In this document: one piece after another, positions 1-10,500 of the stretch
Layout: each line of letters begins with the position of its first letter
Position numbering within the stretch: position 1 is the first letter of the stretch
NCBI GenBank assembly: GCA_905221605.1
Contig: CAJNDS010000091.1
Span: 15,001-77,000 of the forward strand
DNA length: 62,000 bases
From: Symbiodinium natans
Lineage: Eukaryota; Sar; Dinophyceae; Suessiales; Symbiodiniaceae
Reading direction: 5' to 3'
Translations under genes and position numbers: made by a program
The notes under the pieces: generated by a model
Database searches by the model: none
What the model was told of the DNA's origin: nothing
The model's input: only the letters and a program-made list of their open reading frames with translations

Positions 1-495
1 GCAGATTTGCAGATTGATTGAGGCTACAAATCTGCGAATCTGCGTTTTCTCGAGGAAACGCAGATTTCAAGTCTGCGAATCTGCGAAACCTCGAGAAAAC
101 GCAGATTCGCAGATTTGCAGATTTGCACGCCCCAACAAATCTGGTAATCTGCGTTTCTGGAGGTTTCGCAGATTCGCAGATTTGCAGATTGGTTGGGGGC
201 TACAAATCTGCGAATCTGCGTTTTCTCGAGGTTTCGTAGATTCGCAGATTTGCAGATTGGTTGGGGGCTACAAATCTGCGACTCTGCGTTTTTTCAAGGT
301 TTCGCAGATTCGCAGATTTGCAGATTGGTTGTGGGCTACAAATCTGCGAATCTGCGTTTTTTCAAGGTTTCGCAGATTCGCAGATTTGCAGATTGGTTAG
401 GGGCTACAAATCTGCGAATCTGCGAATCCGCGTTTCTCGAGGTTTCGCAGATTTGCAGATTGGGGCCACAAATCTGCGAATCTGCGAATTGGTGA
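1..495. repeat. 68-bp hairpin satellite array
   Basis: Tandem array built from the 8-mer AATCTGCG and its complement. Near-identical units recur with a 68-bp period (GGCTAC starts near 198, 266, 334 and 402), with degenerate units before 198. Within each unit CAAATCTGCGAATCTGCG is followed about 15 bases later by its exact reverse complement, so every unit can fold into an 18-bp-stem hairpin. The open frames across it are by-products of the period. The array runs off the left edge of the window. Confidence 0.9.
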
Positions 496-547
496 CCTGA
501 GACGTGGGGTTTTGGAGGGAAGGGGGGGTTACCATATATATATATAT

Positions 548-728
548 AACCCACTTGTAAGCCCCTTAAGTACCCTATAGGGATATAATTAGGTTATAAG
601 TACGGTTATAAACACTAAACCCTAAACCCTCAACCCTAAACCTTAACCCTAACCCTATAAACCCCAACCCCTAATAGGGTTATAAATCTTATAATTGGGT
701 TACTAAGTACCATGAACCTCCAAGTAAG
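548..728. mobile_element. TIR element family B, with telomere-like insert
   Basis: The right end carries the family B terminus (ACCATGAACCTCCAAGTAAG) and the interior has the family phrases AACCCACTT.TAAGCCCCTTAAG and ATAATTGGGTTACTAAG. About 60 bases of degenerate CCCTAAA repeat (roughly 611-665) separate the two halves; the copies at 8523 and 51802 lack this block. The left TIR is not recognisable. Confidence 0.6.
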
Positions 729-1097
729 CATGGTGTCTTAGCTGGGATATGGGTTCAACCAACTCCTCGGCTCGGGGTTTAGGGTTTAGGGTTTTAGGGT
801 TTACAGTTTGGGGTTTAGGGTTAAGGGTTTCAGGTTTAGGGTCTAGGGTTGAGGGGCCCCACAGACTCACAAGCCCTGATCCGAAGTTAAGCTTCAAAAC
901 GTGGGTTTTATTCGGGGCTTGGTGTCTGCAGAGTTTAGGGTTCGAGGTTCAGCATGTAGGGCGCCGGCCTCCCTGCGACGACCCAAAAATCGAGACCCTA
1001 AACTCTTACTTGGAGTCTTCTGGGTCCATATACAGGTAGGGTTATACATAGGGCAACTCTGGTTACAGCCTTATTTCGGGTACCTGTAACCCTGCTT

Positions 1098-1208
1098 ATA
1101 TGGTCAGTTCTCAAAAGTATGGTCATTTTGTTTGCACCCTTGTACTAGGGGCCGCCTATTTAAAACCCGAAGCCCAAAAGGGACCAGAATTAAGAGAAGT
1201 GACCATAT
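1098..1208. mobile_element. TIR element family I (single copy)
   Basis: Begins ATATGGTCAGTTCTC and ends with the near-exact inverse GAGAAGTGACCATAT; the inner parts (GTATGGTC / GGACCAGAAT) stay partly complementary. About 110 bp, non-coding. Size and form match the other MITE/introner-like elements here. Confidence 0.65.
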
Positions 1209-1373
1209 GAGCGACCGCCAAAACTCTAGACGTCGGGCCTTGGTCGCGCGCTTTTCAGTGTTCCTCGTCGCTTTACAATGTTGCCCGTCGCTTTACAGGG
1301 TTTTTGACACTTCGGCATGCAAATGTCCTACCAAGATAAGACCACAAATACCATAGCTTTGACCCTTGCTCAC

Positions 1374-1478
1374 ATGGGTGGTTGTCAAAATTATGATCCT
1401 TTTTGGGGTACCCTACATATTAGGTGCCATATTATAATGGGGATCCAAAAAGGGACCACAATTTTGACAACCACCCAT
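1374..1478. mobile_element. TIR element family H (single copy)
   Basis: Begins ATGGGTGGTTGTCAAAATT and ends with its exact reverse complement; similarity extends to about 40 bases per arm. It is 105 bp with no coding capacity. The nearly intact TIR suggests a recent insertion. Flanks show no clear TSD beyond AT. Confidence 0.75.
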
Positions 1479-1539
1479 ATGTACCCATGAACCTCCAAGA
1501 CCCTAAACCCTAAACCCTAAACCCGTAAGTAGCTGGGTG

Positions 1540-3173
1540 ACTCGGCATGTTCCCGTGGAGGCAGGCTTCTATCGCAAAATCAGACAGCTGCTTCTGCATC
1601 CAAGAACTTGAAAACGCCAAAGACGAACCCCAGACTTGCTCTTGGCCTCCGAACTGGTTTAGGAACTTAGGGGTTTAGGGCTTTTACTGTTTAGGGTTTA
1701 GGGTTTAGTAGGATCCATCCATCCTGAACTCGAGTGCATCATCACCACCGACATGCCCCACCAGCCACATGGCCGTCGCTGTCCAGCGGGGTCAGGTCGC
1801 GGAGGATTTGGCAGGAAGAGCCTCGTATCCGCTGCCCGAAAGCCTGCGGCCAACAGCCAGAACCACCACGGCCAGGAAACAGATGGTGAAGCCGGCAAAC
1901 TTGGTTGCGGTTGCGACAACGGAGATGGTGGCAAGCAGGTACCTTGTCGAGCTAGCATCGTCCCCCTTGTCGGTTGTGAGGCAGAGGGCCACGGCTGCTC
2001 CATCTTCCAAAAAGTCTGCGACGACCGTTACCAGGACCTGGCTTGGACCCTTACGCCCTGTAAACATATTCTGATCTTCTTAAACCCAGTCAGAAACACA
2101 GAGAATGTCCAAAAGGCTAAACCCTAAACCCTAAACCCTAAGCCCTAGGCCCGAAACTGTAAACCCTAAACCCTAAACCCTAAACCCTGAACCCTAAACC
2201 CTAAACCCTAAACCCTATACCCTAAACCCTAAACCCCAAACCCCAAACCCCAAACCCCAAACCCTAAACCCTAAACCCTAAACCCTAAACCCTAAACCCT
2301 AAACCCTAAACCCAATCAGAAGCACAAAAAATGCCCCAAAAGGCCAACCCAGGGACGAGCCCTCTCAGAATGCCTCCGATCCGATCGGGTGCCAGTGCTT
2401 GAAATGAGAGGTACAACGCAGCTCCATAGGTCGCAATGAACCTTCTAGGGTTTAGGGTTTAGGGTTTAGGGTTTAGGGTTAAGGGTTTAGGGTTTAGGGT
2501 TTAGGGCGGAATGAACCTTACGGGTTCTTCTCTTAGGGTAGTTACATGGTCCCTTCATGAGGGCCCTCAAAATGGGACACCCGATATACCCCTGTTATAC
2601 CAGAGACCAAACTTCAGAACCCTGTAAATAAGGCGGTAAGGGACCATACGAGGGGCACATATAGCTACCCTAAGATCTTCGTTCGGGAAGGCACCCTATA
2701 TCCACCTTAAAGGGTTTGTAGACAGGGTTTAAGGTGTAGGGTTTAGTGTTTAGGCTCTGTAAGAGAAGGGACAAGAGGACGTCGAAGAGTTCATAGGATT
2801 TGTACCAGAACCGGCCCGCATCTCCATATGAGTCGACAAGTGCCAGCGTGGAATTCGCAGTGCGTGGGAATGTCGTATCCAGGGGCTTCGCAGGAGACAA
2901 CTGTGATCCAAAACAGTTCAACACCACCAAAAAAACCGCAGTCAATGACCACAGGACCAGCAAAGAGGTGGAGGACACTGGCATGCAAGCGCAGTTGGTC
3001 ATGATGACTCGAGATTCCCGATTCCAAATCGGTGTAAATTGCGTTTGCAGAATGCGGTACATGATTTCGCTCTTGCTTCTCCTGTCCCTGCCAATTGAAC
3101 TGTGGCTGTGTCCATGACATGCTACGGATTTGGTTTCCGAGCTCTTTGCACTCGAGCCGCGACAAACTTGCAA
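1540..3173 (-). CDS. unrecognised multi-pass membrane protein, exons only
   Basis: Four minus-strand coding islands separated by telomere-like arrays. Island 1 (3173 to about 2757) has a hydrophobic stretch (SLLVLWSLTAVFLVVL) and ends near YKSYELFDVLLSLLL. Island 2 (about 2449-2335) reads FIATYGAALYLSFQAL then DRIGGILRGLVPGLA. Island 3 (about 2058-1795) reads QVLVTVVADFLEDGAAVALC and carries another hydrophobic segment (KFAGFTICFLAVVVLAV). Island 4 (about 1655-1540) contains LSDFAIEACLHGNMPS. I do not recognise the family; alternating short soluble parts and membrane segments suggest an integral membrane protein. Exon joins were not resolved, and the first ATG at 3173 is only a candidate. The islands could belong to more than one gene or be decayed. 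Confidence 0.45.
2119..2312. repeat. telomere-like array (CCCTAAA, with CCCCAAA block)
   Basis: About 27 head-to-tail 7-mers. Most are CCCTAAA; a short homogeneous block of CCCCAAA sits near 2231-2262. It probably lies in an intron of the membrane-protein gene. Confidence 0.95.
2529..2675. mobile_element. TIR element family E
   Basis: Left end TCTTAGGGTAGTTACATGG, right end AAGGGACCAT..TAGCTACCCTAAGA, an imperfect inverted pair. A second copy (52926-53034) keeps the right end as GGGACCATGTAACTACCC. Non-coding. Confidence 0.65.
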
Positions 3174-3670
3174 GGAAACGACTTCAAGACATGAGCGGAG
3201 TCCTCGCGATAAGAAAACCCAAACCTACACCCTTATAAACCCAACAACCCTACCCCCCAACCCTCAACCCTAATCGCTACACCCTAAATCCTAAACCCTA
3301 TAAACCCTGTTCCCACAGCCAGGCGTATGGCTGCAAGTCATCAGTTCTCAAGTGCGCAGATGTCTGCCCCTAGCGCGCTGATGAGCTCTAAGCCCGGCAG
3401 CCGCAATTCCAAGTTTACAGGGTTTAGGGTTTGCAGGGTTGAGGGTGTAGGGTGTAGGGTTTGAGGTTAAGGTTTGGGGTTCGGGACCCTGAGCACCAAG
3501 CCGGCAGAAGGCTTGTATTCAAGCACGGAGAGTCTGTCGAAGCCGGCCTAAACTCCATAGATTCGAGAGCATCGCCCCCACGGAGCCCTACACCCTGGGC
3601 CCTACTCAACCGCAAACCCTATAAACCGTCTAAGCCCTAAACCCCTACACCCAAAACCCTAAATCCTGTA

Positions 3671-3730
3671 AACCCTAAACCCTAAACCCTAAACCCTAAA
3701 CCGCCTAAACCCTAAACCCTAAACCCTATA
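3671..3730. repeat. telomere-like array (CCCTAAA)
   Basis: About eight CCCTAAA units interrupted by CCGCCTAAA. Neighbouring bases 3200-3670 are degenerate CCCTAAA mixed with unassigned sequence in which I see no gene. Confidence 0.9.
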
Positions 3731-3870
3731 AACCCGGGCCCTACGCCAGACGAGGCCAATCAGGGCTGGGGTCGTGCATAGGGCGATGCAAGGCCAACGC
3801 CAACTAACCCCCCCCCCCCCCCCTATTGGGAATCGCATCTTCATTGAGCAGCATGGTCCGTCTGTAGGAG

Positions 3871-3980
3871 TTGGTAGCCCAGTAACCATATTACAATAAG
3901 GGCACCCTTTTTTCGGGTTGGCTACTTTATAAGGGAACCTTGAACCTAAAAAAGGGAAAATGGTACCACTGGGCTACCAA
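3871..3980. mobile_element. TIR element family A
   Basis: Starts TTGGTAGCCCAGTAACC and ends CCACTGGGCTACCAA, a near-perfect inverted pair. The interior phrase GGCTACTTTATAAGGGA.CCTTGAA is shared with the copies at 24525, 33375 and 57638. The 33375 copy is an intron of PPR gene 2, so the family is introner-like. Flanking GAG on both sides may be a short TSD. Confidence 0.8.
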
Positions 3981-4489
3981 GAGGGAGGGTCCGATCCGGC
4001 CAGGAGACAGACAGACTTGGCGATTCTCCTTTCAAGGGGTCGCCAAGCAAGCTGTCTCCTGGCAGCAGCACGGGCCCTGCGGCCCTGTAGGCCCTAAAGA
4101 GCCTTGAGGAAGTTCTACGAATAACTACGCTGTCTGAAGCTATGTCGGGCAGTCTTGTCAACCGTATGCAGACGCGTGCCAGCTCGCTGAAGAGAGCCGG
4201 GAGTCGCGTTACCACAGGTGCATCTCCGCCAAATTCACATAGCTGTCGAAGGATGACGACGTGGGAGTTGTGGGTTTCTCCGCGAGGACCAGCAGTAGAG
4301 AGAGGGCAGCGCGAACTTCTCTCGGTCTCGTAGCAAAGTTGCAGCAAGAAACACGCCCTCATGACAGAAAATCAAGTATGGGTCGCAAGCGCATGGCATA
4401 CGAGAATGGCTTGGAACATGTCCTGCGGCGAAGCACGAGAATCTATCTCCCGTTCTGTGCAAGCCTCTTTGCGCTGGTGTCATAGCCTG

Positions 4490-7400
4490 TCTCGCAGTAG
4501 CTGATTGCGCCACTGTAGAGGATGACCGGTGGGTTGAGCTGAGCACTCAGCATCGAGTAGAAGAGCTCGAAAGCCCTCTCCCTCTCCCCGCCCTCCTCAC
4601 AAGAGAGGATGCTGGCGCCATAGCCTAGGATGGCCCTTAAACCCCTCTGAAACAAATATCCCGAATCAGCCCAATAAGGGAAGATATGTAGGGGTAGTCT
4701 CCTAAACTCGGGGCCCTTTTTGAGGGTACGCGTTACAAGGCGGCACCCTTTTAAAAAGGGACCCCCAAAGGGACCCTAATTTAGCGAACTACCCAGATGA
4801 AACATATCTACGAATTGCTTCAGAACCCCCCCCCCAAAAAAACACCAAACATTCTTCCTTGTAAGGGCAAAATCGGGATAAGCATTTGGAAGCTTGTTGA
4901 CAGGGCCTACCGAGCAGCTGATGACGTCGGGATCGATTTGGGCTCTTTGAAGGGAGCCGAAGAGTCCAATCGCCAACTCCCACTTCGCTACCTTCTCACA
5001 TGAGCCTCGGTTGTAGGGGTTTAGAGGTATAGGGGTTTAGGGGTTTAGGGGTTTAGGGGTTTAGGGGTTTAGGGGTTTAGGGGTTTAGACACCGGAAACT
5101 GTGGCCTAGGGTTTAGGGTTTGCAGTATTCTCACATGAGCCTCGGCTGCAAGCACCAGAAACTGGGGTTTAGGGTCTGGGGTTTAGTCGGGTTTATAGGC
5201 CTGATAGGGCTTATAGGGATTACAGGGTTTATAGGGTTTGTAGGGTTTACAGGTTTAAAGGGCTTATAGGGCTTTGGGGCTTGTTGATGATGTAGAGGAT
5301 TAAGGGCAATACACAATTAAGAATAACAACTATGTTCCAACCTACTCAAGAAACCCCTCGGACCAAAGACTCCTAAAGAAGGTTCTTTTCAACAATGACT
5401 TCTAGGCAAATAAAGCAACACATCACTAAACCCAATAAACCTTCAGCCAACTTAAATCTTCAAGAGTTCGACAAAACCCACAACCTGCCACCTTCCCAGC
5501 TACTTGAAGGTTCATGGGTAAAACCCTAAGCCCTAAACCCTAAACCCTAGACCCTAGACCCTAGACCCTAGACCCTAGACCCTAAACCCTAAACCCGGCC
5601 TAGCTTCATTTTACGCAGGGCGCAAGATTTAGCTATCAACACAGGCACCTCCCTCCAATTACTTTTCCTAGACTGGAGAATGGCTTTCGATAAAGTCGAC
5701 CACACCGCCATGGCCATTGCGCTAGGCAGGCTCGGAGTACAACGCCACTATGCAGACATCATAATAGACATTTACACAGATCCGACCTTCACGGTAAAAA
5801 GGTATGCACGGCGACGCGACCACGGCTACACCGCATACGGGTATACGGCAAGGATGTCCTCTCAGCCCCTATCTATTTATCATGGTTATGACTGTACTAT
5901 TCCACGACATCGACACTAGGTTATTACGCCATGGAGTCCCCACGAACTCGTGGTCAGTAGGTAAGCCAATTTACGATATAGAGTATGCTGACGACACGTT
6001 GCTCCTCGCAGTTACACCGCCGCAACTTGAAGAACTACTACGTACGGTACAGGTAGAGGCTTCATTGTACGGCATGGTTCTCAACCCGGAAAAAACGGAG
6101 TTATTAATCCGCCCAGAATCCCCAGCAACAATCTCATTTGTAGATGGTACGACAGTTTCGTGTACACCGCAATCAAAATACCTGGGGGCACAAATCTCCT
6201 GGAACGCAGTAGCCAATACAGCAATCCAGGCACATAAAGTTTTGGCGAAAGCCGCTTATATGAAACTACAGCCCTTATGGCGAAGTAGAGTCAACGTGCA
6301 GTAGTGGTATCCACCCTAGCCTAATGTATGGCCTAGATTCTCTGACACTTGAAATCGGGCATCTAAAAACAATCGACGCGTGGTACCACCAGCATTTGCG
6401 ACGCTGTATAGGGATAAAGGCCTCATATTTCTCACACATCACAAATAGAACAGTATTGGAAAGAGCCCATAAGCCAGCAGTTCCCTCCCAGAAGCTCCAT
6501 TCATCATGTGGTTTTTTCTCCTGCAATTAAGGATAGGGTCAAGTTCACTAAAGGCATTCGGAGAGGGCACCCTCAACGATACTGGTTGGAAGTAGTAGAG
6601 GAATCAGCCTTGATAGCCTTCCGCGATTATCTCACTTCTACCTCACAAGTACACCGCTCCGACCTCTTAGGCCTAAAGCAGTACCTAACCAAGCACCCAG
6701 AGTATGCCCTGCATCTGGCACAGCCTACGCGCCAGCCAAATCTTTTTCAGAGACACGGTAAGAGTCTGGGATGCGCATGGCAGCCGTAAAAAAAAACCCT
6801 GCCTAGGAGCTGATGGCAGCACTGAAGCTGATGACGTCGGGAGCCAACCGTGCGCCAGGTAAGGCGTTGAAGAGATGTAAGGCAAGCTGCCACTGCCCAG
6901 CTTTTTCACCTGGGTCTTAAAGCAATAAGCTAGGAGAAACAAGGGCAGGGTTTAGGATACAGGGTACATAGGGTACTTAGGGTACTTGGGGTACTTAGGG
7001 GACTTAGGTTACTTAGGGTAGCCCCCCCCCCCCCCTTTTTGAAACTGGGCTTTCATGAGGGAACCTGGCCCTAACACTGGGCATAAGGGCCCCATTGGTC
7101 CCAGTCGCAGGAGCTGATGGTCGTGTTGTAGCAGATCACGTTGGGGCTCAGCTGCGCGCCAGAGATGGACCCGAAGAGTTTCCTAGACCCATGAGTAGCC
7201 TAGGAAAAAAGAGGGTGCCCTTTCTGGTTCAAAGGGGCTTATAGGGAACCTAAACCCTAAAAAAAAGGGAACAAGGGCCTACTCTGGGTCCTAGGTTCTA
7301 GGGCCATCTCCCAGCGCATGCCCTTCTCACAGAGCTGATGGCCTCGGTGGGCAAGGAGCTTTGATGACAACCAAGGGCACCATGGTTTTCCTGGCTGCCC

Positions 7401-7537
7401 CCCCCCCCCCCCTCTTCGGTAATGAGGGAATGAGGTACCCTATGTCCCCCTTTATGTACCCCCTTTAAGGGCTTATATAGGGTACCTAATTCCCGCATTC
7501 CCTACGAAGAACCAGCTTTTTTTTTGTTTTTTGTGTG

Positions 7538-7594
<57 letters not shown>

Positions 7595-10500
7595 GTGCGT
7601 GCGTGGCGTGCGTGCGTGGGTGTGTGTGCGGTGTGTGTGTGCGTGTGTGCGTGTGGTGCGTGTGTCGTGTGGGCGGTGTGTGTGTGTGGCGTGTGTGGGG
7701 TGTGTGGTGTGTGGTGTGTGTGTGTGTGTGTGTGTGTGTCTGTGTGTCTGTGTGTCTGTGTGTGTGTGTGTGTGTGTGTCTGTGTCTGTGTGTGTGTGTG
7801 TGTGTGCGTGGGTGCGTGTGTGCGTGCGTGCGTGCGTGCGTGAGTGCGTGCGTGGTGTGTGCGTGCGTGCGTGCGTGCGCGTGCGTGCGCGTGGTGCGCG
7901 TGCGTGCGTGTGCGTGCGTGCGTGCGTGTGTGCGGGGCGTGCGTGGGCGTGCGTGGGCGTGCGTGGCGTGCGTGGGCGTGCGTGGGCGTGCGTGGGCGTG
8001 CGTGGGCGTGCGTGCGTGCGTGCGAGCGTGCGAGCGTGCGAGCGTGCGAGCGTGCGAGCGTGCGAGCGTGCGAGCGTGCGAGCGTGCGAGCGTGCGTGCG
8101 TGCGTGCGTGCGTGTGTGCGTGCGTGCGTGCGTGCGTGGGTGTGTGTGTGTGTGTGTGTGTCTGTGTGTGTCTGAGTGTGTGGGGTGGTTCGATTCATGA
8201 AGGACTGAAGCATGGGCATCAAAAGAAGTACAGCCGAAAGCTGGACCCCAAACCCCAAGACAAGGGGAAATGCGCATCGCTGGGCTTTCCAAGAAGCAGC
8301 GGCGTAGCTGATCACATCTGGGGAGAGTTGGGCCAGAAGCATTCCTGGGCTTCTGCGAACCCTAAGTCCCCTAAACCCTAAGTCCCCTAAACTCTAAACC
8401 CTAAACCCTAAACCCTAAACCCTAAACCCTAAACCTTAAACCCAGATTCCGTCGAAGAGTTCTAACGCCGGCTGCCATCTCTGCCCCTTTTCGCATGAGC
8501 TGATGGCTGCACTGTAGTTCACCTTACTTGGAGGCTCAGGGTGCTTATAGTTCATAGGGTTTAGGGTTTAGGGTTCAGGGTACTTATAACTTAGAACCCA
8601 ATTATCAGTAGTTATAACCCACTTCTAAGCCCCTTCGGTACGATAACTGGCTTATAAGTACAGCTATAATTGGGTTACTAAGTTCCATGAACCTCAAAGT
8701 GCTGAAAACGCGAATCTATGGGGGAGAAGGGGTGAACCTCGGGGTCTTTAAGAGGGTCAGAGGCCAGGGTGTAGGGGTTTGGGATTTAGGGTTAAAGGTT
8801 TAGGGTTTAGGTTTAGGGTTTAGGGTTTACGGTTTAGGGCTTCAGGGGTTTAAGGCAAATAAAACCCCGCTCAACACCAAAGTCGCCACATCTGGGCAGA
8901 GTTCTGCCTGAAGCATGCTGTGAAAGAGGTGCAGTGCCAGCTGCCACGCACCCACCTGGCGAAGGGTTTAGGGTTTAGGGTCTAGGGTTTAGGGTTTAGG
9001 GTTCAGGGTTTAAGCCTTGCGGAGGCCCTAAACCCTAGGCCCCTAAACCTAAGCCCTGAGCTCCAGCCTAGACCCTCCGACAGTTTCGGGTTGAGGTTCA
9101 GGGTTTGGGGTTTGGGGTTTAGGGTTTAGGGTTTGTAGAGCCTAAACCTCCTACTTCTTCGAAGGGGCCCGGCCACCCATCGACTGGGGGGTCGATCCAA
9201 GCCCCCATGTTTTCGTGCATTCACAGATATGGGTGCCAAAACGGCTCATATCAAGGGATGAAGGCTTGCACCCCTAGGGACGTATCCCTGAGAGGTTCCC
9301 TCCTAATACGGTCCTTAAACACCTCGAGGACCTTGAAAAAGGGCCCCGCCAAAATCCAAGGGTACCACCTTAGGGGCCAGGGGTCCGAGGCAGTGTCCTA
9401 TGATCACATTTTTTGGGTAGCCCTGAACCCTTTTTCTCAATCCTCCACCCTCAACCTCAAACAACCCTAAGCCCTAAACCCTAAAACCTAAACCCTAAAC
9501 CTAAACCCTAAACCTAAAAAAAAAAGAAACCCCAAGCCCCAAACCCGCTCGAGCCCAGCCGAGCCTTCTCGCAGGAGCTGATGGCAGCGCTATAGCTGAT
9601 GATGCTGGGCTTCAGGGCAGCTGCCGGAATGGAGTTGAACAGTGCCTGGGGTCTTGTGCGGTTTGGGGCTTGGGGCTTGGGGTTTGGGGTTTGGGGTTTG
9701 GGGTTTGGGGTTTAGGGTTTAGGGTTTAGGGTCCAAAGCATCCCTGAACATGAGCTTTCGGAGCTTAGGGTTCAGGGAACCTGAACGTTCCAATCCCAAA
9801 CACACCACCCAAGCTATGGCTAAGTCCATGTAGGAGCTGCTTTAGACAAACCCACAAATAGCAAGCTGGGTGGCTCTTACAATCTAAACCCTTAAACTTA
9901 AGTCCCAACCCCCGAGCCTTAAGCACTCAAACCTCAAATTGCACCTTGAGGCCCAAACATGAAGCCCGAAACCCCAAGCCCTAAACCTTTCATCTCAGCC
10001 CCTAAACTTTCAACACTTAATCCGAACAAAAAGCCTAAACACCAAAGGCAGCTTTGGTGCCAAGGCTTGCTGCCACCACCTTGACTGGTGGCGACGACGG
10101 AGACGGAAAGGGTTTGGAGTTTGGGGTTTAACCCCAAACCCCAAACCCCAAACCCCAAACCCCAAACCCCAAACCCCAAACCCCAAACCCTAAACCCTGA
10201 ACCTCTCTTAGGTGCGACCCCAAGAAGCCTTACTGCTGCGCATGCGCTCATCCCCAGGGAGTAGTACGGAAGCTCCATCCTTCGCTGTCTGGAAGGCTTT
10301 TGTCGATTTAGGGTTTAGGGTTTAGGGTTTAGGGTTTAGGGTTTCAGAGTTTTAGGGGTTTAGGGGTTTAGGGTGTAGTGCTTTAGGGTTGAGGTCTTCA
10401 TGGGTTTGTAGGATCCCCCACCCCCTCTTAAGAAGCTACGCTTGTGTGCCTCCCTAGTGGGAATCCCGAAATGCTGAGCTCCTCAGAGCCAGCCCAGGCG

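Larger units (their letters stand above)
5006..6810 (-). mobile_element. large introner-type intron carrying a reverse-transcriptase fragment
   Basis: In gene sense the exon end ATCA is followed by GCTC-CTAGGCAGGG and the next exon by CAACCGAG-GCTC-ATGTGAG. The perfect GCTC duplication and the D-like termini CTAGGCAGG / CTCGGTTGT define a 1805-nt insert. Removal gives I-S-S-C-E-K in frame. The insert contains telomere-like arrays (5018-5085), a duplicated copy of the 3' splice junction near 5131-5156, and the reverse-transcriptase remnant on the opposite strand. Whether the RT belonged to the element or was nested later cannot be told from one copy. Confidence 0.7.

Noticed and set aside
1-500. 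CRISPR-like array at the left edge
   Set aside because: The 68-bp units have no unique spacers; the entire unit repeats and is itself a hairpin.
6910-7092. Clean introner between PPR exons 7182-7093 and 6909-6811
   Set aside because: No GT/GC/GA donor with AG acceptor restores the frame here; the segment (CCCAGTCGCAGG region) is left as an unresolved or decayed junction.
7473-8381. Long open frames of His/Thr/Arg/Ala or Cys/Val on both strands
   Set aside because: They are translations of the GT/GTGC microsatellite in every frame; the tract lies in an intron between PPR exons that join in frame.
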